DNA of 64,000 nt, taken from contig NZ_JBIWXY010000002.1 in NCBI RefSeq assembly GCF_044751345.1, positions 1-64,000 on the forward strand, read 5' to 3'. The DNA comes from Methylobacillus methanolivorans. Its GTDB lineage: Bacteria > Pseudomonadota > Gammaproteobacteria > Burkholderiales > Methylophilaceae. A program made the translations under genes and the position numbers. This document shows positions 45,158 to 53,978 of the stretch, one piece after another (within the stretch, counting starts at the first letter, position 1; every line of letters begins with the position of its first letter). Under the pieces are notes generated by a model. It searched no databases, was not told where the DNA came from, and saw only the letters and a program-made list of their open reading frames with translations.

Positions 45158-47611
45158 CTAAAAAGTATATTTCATTGACGCCATGAAATTACGCGGAGCG
45201 CCAAAAGTGCCGTAATTTGCGGCTACCGTCGAATAGTATTCTTTATCCAGCGCATTGTTCACATTCAGTGCAAGGGATAGATGGCTGCTCAGCTCATAAC
45301 GCGCCATCAAGTTAACCAACGCCATGCCGTTCTGCCTGTAATCAATGGTACTGCCGCTGTGAATCGCGCTTTGCCAATTGACGCCACCGCCCAGCGTAAG
45401 CTTGTTCCACGCACCTGGCAGGCGATAGGTGGTAAACAGCTTCAGGCTATTCAACGGTAACCGGGTCAAGGTGGGTTCGCCATGCTCGTCTTCAGTACGC
45501 GCGTAAGCATAGCCGGCCCCCGCTTGCCAGCCTTCGGCCAGTGCTCCGTTGAGTTCCAGCTCGACACCGCGCGTGCGGGTTTCACCTTGCACTTCGTAAA
45601 AACGCACATTGGGGTTCCATAAGGCGAGGTTTTCAACGTCCATCTGGAACAATGACAAGTTGGCGGTCAGCTTGCCGCCATTCAGGCTGGCCTTGACACC
45701 CGCTTCATAACCTTTGCCCTGCTCTGGATCCGGCGAAGCACCAGGGCGGCCGTACAAAAAGACAACGCCCTCTTGCGGCTGGAAGATTTTGGTGTAGCTG
45801 CCATATACCGACCAAGTATCGTTAAGTGCATGGACAAGGCCTACATAGGGTACGAAGACGTTCTCCTCGCGCTTGCTCAAGCCTTCATCCAGCTGCCAGT
45901 GAGTACTACGGGCACCGAGCAAGAAACTGGTGGCATCACTGAGCTGGAAGCGTGCGTTCAAATAGCCGCTGTACTGGCGCTCTTGAAAGCTCCCCCTGCC
46001 TGTCTTGAAAAAGGCGGGAGCTGGCGCGGTGCTGGTCCAGTCGAAGATATTGAAATCAGTCGGGTAGTTCGCCCAATCGTAATCGTAAAGCGTAGTAGAA
46101 GAACGACTGCGCGACAACGTGACGCCACCGATCAGCTCGTGATCTCGCCCAAACAACGAGAACACCCCGCTTACGTAAGCATCGAGGTTGTTCTGACGGG
46201 TTTTGCTATTCCAGCGATACGGTGAGACCTCCGCGCCATTTCCAGTTGCAGCATCAATCCTCTGCCCAACGCCAACTGTAATGGCATCGTTGTCGTAGCG
46301 CGTCTGGCTATACTCGACTTTGCCGATCCAGTGTGCCCCGAAGCGGTGTTCGAGCGAGGCAAAAACATTGTTCGACTCGTGGTTGTAATAGCTCCACGAA
46401 GGCGTGCCATCATTCGATGGCGAAAGCTTGATACGCTGGCCATTGGTGAAAAATAACGGGCGTCCCAGAATGGTCGAATCTGTCTTCTGGTCCAGATGAT
46501 TGAAACCGGCCGTGAGCAGGGTATGGTCGCCCAGATCAAACTCAGCAATGCCGTAGAGCGCAAGGTTCCTCTGGTCGAAGCGCTTTGCCCAGGCGCCCTC
46601 ATTGCCATAGTTGGCAACTAGGCGGGCACGTGCAGTACCACTTTCGTTCAGCGGGTTGGAGATATCCATGCCAATACCGTAGCGATCCCAATTGCCAGCC
46701 TGAACGGTAACAGATTGCTGTGGCGTGGCGGTCGGGCGTTTGCGGATCAAGTTGATCGTCGCAGCGGGCGTACCTAGCCCGTTCATAATACCGGTGGCTC
46801 CTCGCACCACTTCTATGCGGTCATAGGCCGCTGTGTTTGACAGCAGAGGGCCAACCGCAAGCGATGTCGGCACACCTTCGATCTGGTAGTTGCGCAGACG
46901 GGAACCACGTGCGTAGATATCTGTACCATCTATGCCCTCGCCCACCATCGGCCGCTGAACGATAATACCCGGTGTAGCATCCAGCACATCGACCAGCGTG
47001 TCGAGCTTCTGATCATCCATGCGCTGTCGTGTTATCACAGTCACTGCTTGCGGCGTTTCCTGCTGGCTCAAATTAAGCCTTGTCGAGCTACTTGTCGACC
47101 AAGTGGTGTAAGAACCTGTACCTTCTGTTGTTGAGCCCGGTGCCTTGCCGGAAATACTGACTGCCAGCTCGGGCAGTACAGAAACAGCCGCATCTCGCTG
47201 CGCAAGGTTCTGCAGCGGAATCTTGCGCAGCAAATAGCTGGTTTCACTTTGTGACACGGCCTCGAAGCCACTGCCTGCTGTAATCCGGTCAAAGCCTTGC
47301 TTGATCGTCACGTTGCCTTGCAGGCCTGGTGACTGTAGCCCCTCCACCAGGGAGGGATCGAATGAAAGTGTCACGCCTGCAGCTGCGGCGAACTCACTGA
47401 GTGCAGCACCCAATGGGCCGGAGGCAATCTGATATTGCCGGGTTGGCGAAGCTTCTGCGGCAATTGCCAGGCTAGGTATTGTCACTTGTACAGATAGCGT
47501 ACACATGGACATGCTGAAAACAGCCCTGGCAATGACTTGCGCCAAGGGTTTGGCCTTGAACAAACCCTCCCCTTGTGATGGATGAGACGAGCGCTTATTA
47601 CGCTGCGACAT
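45158..47611 (-). CDS. TonB-dependent siderophore receptor with STN domain (FecA/FpvA type)
   Basis: Outer-membrane ferric-siderophore transporter, about 817 residues from ATG 47611 (GAAAGGGA upstream); a GTG/ATG 16 codons earlier is less likely. Signal peptide ends near SLAIAAEA. A secretin/TonB short N-terminal domain (about 55-125) for signalling to FecR precedes the plug (QETPQAVTVITRQRMDD) and a 22-strand barrel ending in aromatic Phe (KYTF). With fecR-fecI upstream it forms a complete cell-surface signalling system. The substrate is not evident. Confidence 0.94.
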   Translation of the reverse strand: MSQRNKRSSHPSQGEGLFKAKPLAQVIARAVFSMSMCTLSVQVTIPSLAIAAEASPTRQYQIASGPLGAALSEFAAAAGVTLSFDPSLVEGLQSPGLQGNVTIKQGFDRITAGSGFEAVSQSETSYLLRKIPLQNLAQRDAAVSVLPELAVSISGKAPGSTTEGTGSYTTWSTSSSTRLNLSQQETPQAVTVITRQRMDDQKLDTLVDVLDATPGIIVQRPMVGEGIDGTDIYARGSRLRNYQIEGVPTSLAVGPLLSNTAAYDRIEVVRGATGIMNGLGTPAATINLIRKRPTATPQQSVTVQAGNWDRYGIGMDISNPLNESGTARARLVANYGNEGAWAKRFDQRNLALYGIAEFDLGDHTLLTAGFNHLDQKTDSTILGRPLFFTNGQRIKLSPSNDGTPSWSYYNHESNNVFASLEHRFGAHWIGKVEYSQTRYDNDAITVGVGQRIDAATGNGAEVSPYRWNSKTRQNNLDAYVSGVFSLFGRDHELIGGVTLSRSRSSTTLYDYDWANYPTDFNIFDWTSTAPAPAFFKTGRGSFQERQYSGYLNARFQLSDATSFLLGARSTHWQLDEGLSKREENVFVPYVGLVHALNDTWSVYGSYTKIFQPQEGVVFLYGRPGASPDPEQGKGYEAGVKASLNGGKLTANLSLFQMDVENLALWNPNVRFYEVQGETRTRGVELELNGALAEGWQAGAGYAYARTEDEHGEPTLTRLPLNSLKLFTTYRLPGAWNKLTLGGGVNWQSAIHSGSTIDYRQNGMALVNLMARYELSSHLSLALNVNNALDKEYYSTVAANYGTFGAPRNFMASMKYTF

Positions 47612-47718
47612 GAAGATTCCCTTTCGTTCTTGATAGATTGGATTAAGCGCAGAAAACAACGCCTCATCTGTTAAGCCGAATGAGAATCAGAAACAGCAAC
47701 CCTAACTGAAAGTTTTTT

Positions 47719-48684
47719 TTATCCTTGCTCACGCAACGTAACGCTAACCCAGTAGCGGGTGCGATATACCACCTTGATAGGCAGCGTGTTGGCAATATTG
47801 GTGAGCACTTCGTCAGTATCCTGCACCCGGAAAGCGCCTGATATACGGATATCGGCAGCAGCCGGGTCGCATCGCAATATGCCAGGGCGATAACGTGACA
47901 AGGCTTTGATGAACTCTGCCAGAGCCTGGTTTTCCACCACCATGATGCCGCGGACCCAGGCATCCTGATAAGCACTCACATCGCTTACCTGACCTGCATG
48001 AGCACGATCAAACTGCACTTGGTGACCAGCCTCTAGCAGCAGGCTTTCGTGTTGTTGATCCGCCAAGCGGATTTTCACGGCATGTTCCAGCACGGCCACC
48101 TGTGTAGCTTTGGTATCACTGTGCACGGTAAACCGCGTACCCAAGGCACGGATTTCACCATGGGTGGTTTGCACGACAAAGGGACGCTGCGCCCTATCGG
48201 CTGCGGTAGTAATACAGATTTCGCCCTCATGTAGGTGAATCAAGCGTTTCTCAGCGCGGTAATCTACATCCACGGCTGTCGCGGTATTCAACACCAAGAT
48301 ACTGCCATCTGGCAGGTGGATTGTTTTTTGCTCGCCGGTCGCGGTGCGGTAATCTGCCGCTACCATCCACCACGGCAGGTATTCATAGGCACCCCAACCC
48401 GCCGGTGCAGTGATGCTAAGTAAAGCCAGGGTTTTCAGCACAGCACGCCGCTTGGCAGCAGCATCGCGCAATGCAGGCATTGCGATATCGGCGGGCACCA
48501 TGCCGAAGCGTTGTTCAAGCTTTTCCACCCGCGCCCAAGCTTGGCGGTGCAGAGGATCGGCCTCAAGCCAATCGTTAAATAACAACCTTTGCTGCTGGGC
48601 AGCCTCTGCCTGCATCTCTTCATGCAGGCGCACATACCATTCCGCAGCCACCTCTAGCAATGCTGGGCTCAGTGTTGTGCTCAT
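47719..48684 (-). CDS. fecR: FecR family anti-sigma/signal transducer
   Basis: 321 residues. N-terminal cytoplasmic DUF4880 helical region that binds the sigma factor, weak membrane segment at about 88-108 (TLALLSITAPAGWGAYEYLPWW), FecR periplasmic beta domain and a C-terminal STN-like part. It passes the occupied-receptor signal to the FecI-type factor. Its start overlaps the sigma gene's end by 4 bases. Confidence 0.92.
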   Translation of the reverse strand: MSTTLSPALLEVAAEWYVRLHEEMQAEAAQQQRLLFNDWLEADPLHRQAWARVEKLEQRFGMVPADIAMPALRDAAAKRRAVLKTLALLSITAPAGWGAYEYLPWWMVAADYRTATGEQKTIHLPDGSILVLNTATAVDVDYRAEKRLIHLHEGEICITTAADRAQRPFVVQTTHGEIRALGTRFTVHSDTKATQVAVLEHAVKIRLADQQHESLLLEAGHQVQFDRAHAGQVSDVSAYQDAWVRGIMVVENQALAEFIKALSRYRPGILRCDPAAADIRISGAFRVQDTDEVLTNIANTLPIKVVYRTRYWVSVTLREQG

Positions 48685-49190
48685 TCCGGCGCATCATCCA
48701 GCAATATGAGGCAGTGGGTCATGGCACGCACCATGTGTTTCTTGACCGTGGTAATTGAGACGCCAAGTTGCTGGCCAATGGCAGGATAGGTCAAGCCTTC
48801 CAGCTGGGCCAGCAGGAATATATCGCGTGTGCGTGACCCCAGACCATCAAGCATGCGATCTATTTCCATCAAGGTTTCCAGCACCAGCAAACGCTGCTCG
48901 GGAGAAATGGTCAACGGCTCAGGAAGCGCGACCAGGGCATCCAGATAAGCCTGCTCCAGCGCGCGACGACGAAACATATCTGCCATCAAGCCACGTGCTA
49001 TCGTGCTGAGATAGGCGCGCGGCTCACGAATCTCCACCAGGCTATCCGCATGCAACACTCGCATGAACGTATCCTGGGCCAGATCAGCAGCATACTCGGC
49101 ATCACCGAGTTTCCGGCGCAGGAGTTGATACAGCCAGCCATGGTGGTGCTGATAAAGCTGCGTTAAGGAGGGATCGTAAACGGTCATCAT
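48681..49190 (-). CDS. fecI: FecI-type ECF sigma factor
   Basis: About 169 residues. Region 2 with ADLAQDTFMRVL and region 4 with LEGLTYPAIGQQLGVSITTVKKHMVRA, typical of iron-starvation sigma factors. Start taken at ATG 49190 (ATG 49187 and a TTG at 49196 are alternatives). A Fur-like palindrome is 10 bases upstream. It should activate the receptor gene at 45.1-47.6 kb. Confidence 0.93.
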   Translation of the reverse strand: MMTVYDPSLTQLYQHHHGWLYQLLRRKLGDAEYAADLAQDTFMRVLHADSLVEIREPRAYLSTIARGLMADMFRRRALEQAYLDALVALPEPLTISPEQRLLVLETLMEIDRMLDGLGSRTRDIFLLAQLEGLTYPAIGQQLGVSITTVKKHMVRAMTHCLILLDDAPE

Positions 49191-49199
49191 CTTCAATAC

Positions 49200-49214
49200 T
49201 GAGAACTATTCTCA
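49200..49214. promoter_or_regulatory. Fur-like operator before fecI
   Basis: Perfect inverted repeat TGAGAA-CTA-TTCTCA, resembling half-sites of the Fur consensus. It lies 10 bases upstream of the fecI start, where iron-loaded Fur could block transcription. A similar half-site (AATGAGAATC) occurs near 47680 before the receptor gene. Confidence 0.55.
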
Positions 49215-49359
49215 TCATACCAGCCCGGAATCAGGTGCTGCAATGTTCATCCAGTTGGTGGCATACAGTGTTGTCCTACAGCAACATCAGTCAATAACCG
49301 ATATTGCCAAGGCTGAGCCTGGGCGATGATGATGCTTCAAATTGCACAGGAGAATCATC

Positions 49360-49437
49360 ATGAAGTTTCTGATCAAGGCTGCCATCGTGACTTTTGTCGT
49401 CAAACGTATTGCGAAATCGTACCTGCGCAAGGCTTAA
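49360..49437 (+). CDS. Tiny basic amphipathic peptide (25 residues)
   Basis: Starts MKFLIKAAIVTFVVKRI and ends KSYLRKA; AGGAG lies 8 bases before the ATG. Hydrophobic residues alternate with Lys/Arg, net charge about +6, so it likely binds or inserts in the membrane. It is related to the 32-residue peptide at 58671 (same length spacing, conservative changes throughout). Followed after 33 bases by a DUF3096 gene. No function known. Confidence 0.6.
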   Translation: MKFLIKAAIVTFVVKRIAKSYLRKA

Positions 49438-49470
49438 AGCGCTCATCCACGATTACCTGGAGATAATACG

Positions 49471-49617
49471 ATGGATATCCATGTCAGCTTGACCCCGCTT
49501 ATTTCCCTGATTGCCGGAATATTGATTTTGGCGATCCCACGATTGCTGAATTACATCGTGGCTTTGTACCTGATCATCATCGGCCTGATTGGCTTGTTTG
49601 GCCCACCCAGTTTGTAA
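49471..49617 (+). CDS. DUF3096 small membrane protein
   Basis: 48 residues, two hydrophobic stretches separated by an IPRLLNY turn (near 23), the typical DUF3096 pattern ending LIGLFG. Ribosome site TGGAG precedes ATG by 9 bases. It forms a likely two-gene unit with the 25-residue peptide. Function of the family is unknown. Confidence 0.8.
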   Translation: MDIHVSLTPLISLIAGILILAIPRLLNYIVALYLIIIGLIGLFGPPSL

Positions 49618-49831
49618 TTTCCAGGGAAAATCCACGACGACTTGTCGCAAAACGGCGTCAGTACGGGCTTCTGAGGTGAAAAATTTAGCCAGTTTGTAGC
49701 GAAAAGGGGTTTCATCGGGCGCAGGTTGTGATATTTTCTCCCCTGTTACTATTTAACCTGGTAACGAGGCAAAGTATCAGCCTTACCAAAACTAGATTGA
49801 TAACCCAATATACACAAGGACTGGATAACTT

Positions 49832-50104
49832 ATGAACAAGACAGAACTGATCGAAGAAATCGCCAAGGAAGCAGGAATTTCCAAGGCTGCTGCTGGTAAA
49901 GCTGTTGATGCATTCACTGCATCCGTAACTGCAGCCCTGAAGGGTGGCGATACAGTAACACTGATCGGCTTCGGTACTTTTGGCGTTTCCGAGCGTGCTG
50001 CTCGCACTGGCCGCAATCCTCAAACCGGTAAGGAAATCAAGATTGCTGCTCGCAAGGCTCCTAGCTTCAAGGCTGGTAAGGCTCTGAAGGATGCTTTGAA
50101 CTAA
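49832..50104 (+). CDS. hupB: Histone-like DNA-binding protein HU
   Basis: 90 residues. MNKTELIEEIAKEAGISKAAA start, GFGTFGVSERAARTGRNPQTGKEI beta-arm region with the DNA-intercalating Pro, and KAGKALKDALN end are typical HU. Nucleoid compaction and DNA bending. Free-standing gene with its own terminator. Confidence 0.97.
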   Translation: MNKTELIEEIAKEAGISKAAAGKAVDAFTASVTAALKGGDTVTLIGFGTFGVSERAARTGRNPQTGKEIKIAARKAPSFKAGKALKDALN

Positions 50105-50107
50105 GAC

Positions 50108-50163
50108 ATTGAATCAAGACTGATTCAATTGAGCGAAAACGCCAGCCCATGCTGGCGTTTTTT
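50108..50163 (+). terminator. Double hairpin and terminator after HU
   Basis: A first perfect 9-pair hairpin (ATTGAATCA / TGATTCAAT, 50108-50129) is followed by the classical terminator AAAACGCCAGC / GCTGGCGTTTTTT (50136-50163). The first stem may protect the mRNA 3' end. Confidence 0.85.
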
Positions 50164-50167
50164 ATTG

Positions 50168-50629
50168 TTACGGCAGCAAACGCTTTTCAAAGCAACAACT
50201 CACCGGGTTGCCGATATAAGGCCCAAATGGCGCAATTGCTTGATAGCCCAAGCCTTGATACAAGGACATGGCAGGTGATTGCAGATTCCCGGTTTCCACC
50301 AGGATGCGCTTGATTCCCTGCTGCCTTGCCCATTGTTCCAACGCAGCCATTAGTTGTTTGGCCACGCCGCAGCCACGGGCTGCTGACACAACAAATAGTC
50401 GCTTGATTTCAGCAACATCGTCATCTAGCACCATCAAGGCAACGCATCCCACCGGCTGGCTATGATCCCGTGCGATCAATGTCAGCGCTGGCTGCAGTGT
50501 GCTTGGCTTGGGCATGGCAGGATAAAGCTGGTAAAGCTCGTGCTCCAGCTTGGCCAAGAGTGCCTGCATATCGGCATCTGCCATATGGCAGACTTCGACA
50601 ATCACTCCATGGTGAAGCTTATTCCTCAT
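50168..50629 (-). CDS. GNAT family N-acetyltransferase
   Basis: About 153 residues from ATG 50629. The acetyl-CoA-binding motif has VVSAARGCGVAKQLMAALEQWA (equivalent of Q/RxxGxG/A) and LVETGNLQSPAMSLYQGLGY (motif B). Acceptor substrate unknown. It overlaps the end of the next gene upstream by 11 bases, suggesting co-translation. Confidence 0.85.
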   Translation of the reverse strand: MRNKLHHGVIVEVCHMADADMQALLAKLEHELYQLYPAMPKPSTLQPALTLIARDHSQPVGCVALMVLDDDVAEIKRLFVVSAARGCGVAKQLMAALEQWARQQGIKRILVETGNLQSPAMSLYQGLGYQAIAPFGPYIGNPVSCCFEKRLLP

Positions 50630-51014
50630 CCTGGTCGGGAGAGTGGAACTCAATGTCTTCGTATACCGATTCTGCGATAGGTAGCAACGCTTCGTGCAGG
50701 GCTTGCTCGGTGATGACACTATATTGTTGCTGTGCGGTCAAAGCAGGGTCGATTTCCAAAGCCTGTAATAATGGCTCGTAATCGTCACCTGATACACCGA
50801 AGTGGTCGTCACTGCCCACTGGCTTGCTATAGACAAGTGAAAACTGCTGCTGACCTAACTCAAGATCAAATCTGATATTAAAATGGGGGATTGCAGCGTC
50901 ATTGTCACGCGATTCGCCGTAATCGATGTCAAACAGAATGACGTTGACCCCTTGGATGCTGATGGCTTTACCGTGTTGCGTCACTACAGTGTCCTTACTG
51001 ACTAAATCCAGCAT
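50619..51014 (-). CDS. Conserved hypothetical protein
   Basis: 131 residues, acidic, no signal or membrane segment. Beta-rich middle and helical, acidic C-terminus (ending HSPDQDEE). I do not recognise the family. Translationally overlapped with the acetyltransferase, so a linked role is possible. No ribosome site is evident at the ATG. Confidence 0.65.
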   Translation of the reverse strand: MLDLVSKDTVVTQHGKAISIQGVNVILFDIDYGESRDNDAAIPHFNIRFDLELGQQQFSLVYSKPVGSDDHFGVSGDDYEPLLQALEIDPALTAQQQYSVITEQALHEALLPIAESVYEDIEFHSPDQDEE

Positions 51015-51065
51015 TGTACTGGTTTTACACAGACAAATAACGCATCAACTCATGAGGAGGAAGTC

Positions 51066-51458
51066 ATGACCAAAGTGGTAAAAAGCGATGCCGAATGGCG
51101 TCACCAACTTAGTCCGATACAGTATGAAGTCACGCGCCACGCCGCCACCGAACGCGCAGGCACTGGAGAATATGACCAGCATTTCGAGCATGGCATCTAT
51201 TACTGCGTCTGTTGCGATACGCCCTTGTTTGCCTCCGACACCAAGTTTGACGCTGGATGCGGCTGGCCAAGCTACTTTGCAGCGCTGGACCCGGATAATG
51301 TCCGCGAAGAAGAAGATACCTCTTACGGCATGGTGCGCACCGAGGTTATCTGCAATGTCTGCGATGCCCACCTGGGGCATGTATTCCCTGATGGCCCTCC
51401 TCCGACCGGGCTACGTTACTGCATCAACTCCGCTTCATTACGCTTCGAGCCACGCTAG
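51066..51458 (+). CDS. msrB: Methionine-R-sulfoxide reductase B
   Basis: Reduces methionine-R-sulfoxide. 130 residues; zinc cysteines CVCC (near 45) and CNVC (near 95), substrate site GCGWPSYF, and catalytic cysteine in RYCINSASLRF (near 119). A strong GAGGAGG ribosome site precedes it. Fits the oxidative-stress flavour of the region. Confidence 0.97.
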   Translation: MTKVVKSDAEWRHQLSPIQYEVTRHAATERAGTGEYDQHFEHGIYYCVCCDTPLFASDTKFDAGCGWPSYFAALDPDNVREEEDTSYGMVRTEVICNVCDAHLGHVFPDGPPPTGLRYCINSASLRFEPR

Positions 51459-51471
51459 ACACATACTCCAC

Positions 51472-51822
51472 ATGCGAGAACTGGACGAACTGTTTGCGGC
51501 CCTGGGACGTTCCCGCTTTCGCAGTTCGTTCCAGCTGAATACGCACGATAGTCATTACCTGCATGCCAAAGGCTTACCAGTAATACAGGATCATGCGCGA
51601 GATTTCATTGCCAAGCGCCTAGCACCTGCGCTGATCGTAAACGACGGCAAGCAAACTCCTTTCCGAGGCCATCCAGTATTCGTGGCACAGCACGCCACCG
51701 CTTGCTGTTGCCGGGGCTGCCTGCAGAAATGGCACTTGATTCCTGCCGGACGTGCCCTGCACGCAGATGATCAGGAATATGTCTTGCAAGTACTGATGCA
51801 CTGGCTGGAAAAGGTTTATTGA
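51472..51822 (+). CDS. DUF4186 family protein
   Basis: 116 residues. SRFRSSFQL, the DHARDFIAKRLAP stretch and HATACCCRGCLQKWH, with a cysteine cluster, match the DUF4186 pattern. The start ATG lies 13 bases after the msrB stop, so the two are probably in one transcript. Possible metal-binding; function unknown. Confidence 0.8.
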   Translation: MRELDELFAALGRSRFRSSFQLNTHDSHYLHAKGLPVIQDHARDFIAKRLAPALIVNDGKQTPFRGHPVFVAQHATACCCRGCLQKWHLIPAGRALHADDQEYVLQVLMHWLEKVY

Positions 51823-51906
51823 CATGAAAACAGGGTTTTACAGAAGCACGGCTTATGCCTATCATGGCGACCCAAGACTACAGTAAAGAACCATTCCCGG
51901 CCTGAC

Positions 51907-53388
51907 ATGACCACTTCCTTAGATACCAATATCCTGCTGGTTGGCGGCGGCATCATGAGTGCCACCCTCGGCACCTTGTTACATCAGCTCAACCCAGACC
52001 TGCGCATCACGCTGGTGGAACAACAGGCTGAAGTCGCAACGGAAAGCAGTGATGGCTGGAACAACGCCGGGACAGGCCATGCTGGGTATTGCGAACTCAA
52101 TTACACGCCGCAAAATGCCGATGGTAGCGTCTCCATTGCGCGTGCACTCAAGATCAATGCCGCCTTTGAAGAGTCCCTGCAATTCTGGGCCTGGCTAGTC
52201 GAACAAGGCATCCTGAACGAACCAGCCAGCTTCATCAATCCCACACCCCATGCCAGTTTTGTCTGGGGCGAAAAAGATGTGGAGTTCCTGCGTCAACGCC
52301 ACCAGGCCTTGAGTGCGCATCACTTGTTTGCCGATATGGAATACAGTGAAGATCCATCCGTGTTGCAACAATGGATGCCGCTGGTCATGGCAACTCGCGG
52401 CATGGATACTCCGGTCGCAGCCACGCGCGTTGCCTATGGCAGCGATGTCGATTTCGGCTCCCTTACCCGGCAATTGGTGCAACACTTGCAAAGCCAGCCT
52501 GGCTTCAAACTGCTGACCCGCCATGCAGTGACCGACCTCAAGCAGAAACAAGGCCGCTGGGCAGTGAAAGTAACAGACCTGGCCAAAGGCAAACCGGCCA
52601 CCATCCATGCCGATTTCGTTTTTCTCGGCGCTGGCGGTGCAGTCCTACCTCTGCTACAAAAATCCGCTATCAAAGAAGCTCAAGGCTATGGCGGCTTCCC
52701 AGTCAGCGGGCAATGGCTGGTGTGCCACAACCAGGATGTGATTGAGCAACACCACGCCAAAGTCTACGGCAAGGCTCCTATCGGCGCACCACCGATGTCC
52801 GTCCCACACCTGGATACCCGCATCATCAACGGCAAACCTGCGTTGCTGTTTGGCCCGTTTGCCGGTTTCACTACCCGTTTCCTCAAGCAAGGCTCCTTGC
52901 TTGACCTGGTCAGCTCAGTCAAGCGAGGCAACCTGAAATCCATGCTGGGCGCAGGGCGCCATAACATGGACCTCACCCGTTACTTGGTTGGAGAGGTGTT
53001 TCAAAGCCATAAACAACGTGTAGCTGCCTTGAAGCATTTCTACCCAGCCGCCAAAGCAAGTGAATGGTCACTTGTTTCGGCAGGCCAGCGGGTACAGATT
53101 ATCAAGGGCTGTGACGAGAAAGGCGGCAAGCTGGAATTTGGCACCGAGATTGTTGCTGCGGAAGATGGCAGCCTGGCGGCCTTGCTAGGAGCCTCGCCAG
53201 GGGCATCTACCTCAGTGCCTGCTATGCTGGATGTCTTGCAGCGCTGTTTTGGCAAATCCTTGCAAAGTGCAACATGGCAACAGCGCATGCGCGAAATGGT
53301 GCCATCCTATGGCCAATCCCTGATTGATGACGCTACCTTGCTACACACAGTGAGACAACGTACGTTGACTCGCCTGAAACTGGCTTAA
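51907..53388 (+). CDS. mqo: Malate:quinone oxidoreductase
   Basis: Membrane-associated FAD enzyme oxidising malate to oxaloacetate with quinone as acceptor. 493 residues. FAD-binding ILLVGGGIMSATLGTLL near 10, SDGWNNAGTGHAGYCELNYTP near 47 and FLGAGGAVLPLL near 238. It gives oxaloacetate for citrate synthase GltA in this organism. A hairpin follows the stop. Confidence 0.96.
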   Translation: MTTSLDTNILLVGGGIMSATLGTLLHQLNPDLRITLVEQQAEVATESSDGWNNAGTGHAGYCELNYTPQNADGSVSIARALKINAAFEESLQFWAWLVEQGILNEPASFINPTPHASFVWGEKDVEFLRQRHQALSAHHLFADMEYSEDPSVLQQWMPLVMATRGMDTPVAATRVAYGSDVDFGSLTRQLVQHLQSQPGFKLLTRHAVTDLKQKQGRWAVKVTDLAKGKPATIHADFVFLGAGGAVLPLLQKSAIKEAQGYGGFPVSGQWLVCHNQDVIEQHHAKVYGKAPIGAPPMSVPHLDTRIINGKPALLFGPFAGFTTRFLKQGSLLDLVSSVKRGNLKSMLGAGRHNMDLTRYLVGEVFQSHKQRVAALKHFYPAAKASEWSLVSAGQRVQIIKGCDEKGGKLEFGTEIVAAEDGSLAALLGASPGASTSVPAMLDVLQRCFGKSLQSATWQQRMREMVPSYGQSLIDDATLLHTVRQRTLTRLKLA

Positions 53389-53411
53389 GCCACCACTCCA
53401 TGGCTGGTGGC
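53389..53411 (+). terminator. Hairpin after mqo
   Basis: GCCACCA and TGGTGGC with a 9-base loop directly after the mqo stop. No T-run follows, so it is a weak or factor-dependent terminator. Confidence 0.4.
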
Positions 53412-53412
53412 T

Positions 53413-53978
53413 GGGCCTCATGCTCAGCCACTTCCGTTTGTCCTACACGCATATCAGAATTTTCCAGATAACACGCCCCTGACACCAACGCTATAGTAGC
53501 TCCACATTCTTAAGCAACATACATAAAGGAATCCATTATGCATGCCTTATTGAATCTGGTGCTTGTCACCGTGATGTTTGGCCCGATTGCATTGGGCTTT
53601 ATATTCGGTTAAGCCCTGCCAGTTTTGCGAGCCGCTGGCATTTGTCAGGATTAGCGACTGTCCGTCCCCCTCATTATGCTGATCCGGGCGATTTCATAGA
53701 AAAATGCCTTGAGCATGTGAAATCTCCCAGGCAAATGCCAGCACAGGCTGCCTCAACCGCCTTTCCTTCCGCACCTCCAGCAACATCTCCATATCTTTGC
53801 CCTACCAACATCGCACCTCATTATTGGCCTGAACTTAATTATTGGGCTCAACTTAGGCTGGTGTGCCCAGTAAGCTCATTCCTACATTGCTTTCAGTGAC
53901 TTGCTGATTAATCGCTCTAACATGCCTTTATAGAATGAACTCGTGTTCTCGATAATTAAATCCAAAAAGGAGTCTTAA
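53413..53978. other. Intergenic region mqo to BON gene
   Basis: Apart from the 24-residue ORF, the 566 bases show an imperfect hairpin (TGCCAG / CTGGCA) right after it and the leader of the BON gene with AAAGGAG. The open frame 53642-53899 has no convincing start or family features. Confidence 0.4.
53538..53612 (+). CDS. Tiny hydrophobic peptide (24 residues)
   Basis: Starts MHALLNLVLVTVMFGPIALGF; a single membrane-spanning stretch. ATAAAGGA lies 7 bases before the ATG. Stand-alone gene between mqo and the BON gene. Similar short hydrophobic ORFs exist widely; function unknown. Confidence 0.5.
   Translation: MHALLNLVLVTVMFGPIALGFIFG

Larger units (their letters stand above)
49197..49831. 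other. Intergenic region fecI to HU gene
   Basis: 635 bases between fecI and the HU gene. Apart from the Fur-like box and the two tiny genes above, 49618-49831 holds the HU leader. A possible -10 TATTTT lies near 49731-49736, with no good -35. Nothing else recognisable is seen. Confidence 0.4.

Noticed and set aside
45036..45182. Short plus-strand frame overlapping the receptor 3' end
   Set aside because: No ribosome site; it crosses the hairpin and the end of the minus-strand TonB-receptor gene.
53642..53899. 85-codon ORF between mqo and the BON gene
   Set aside because: No ribosome site, proline/alanine-rich random-looking translation, starts within a hairpin region.
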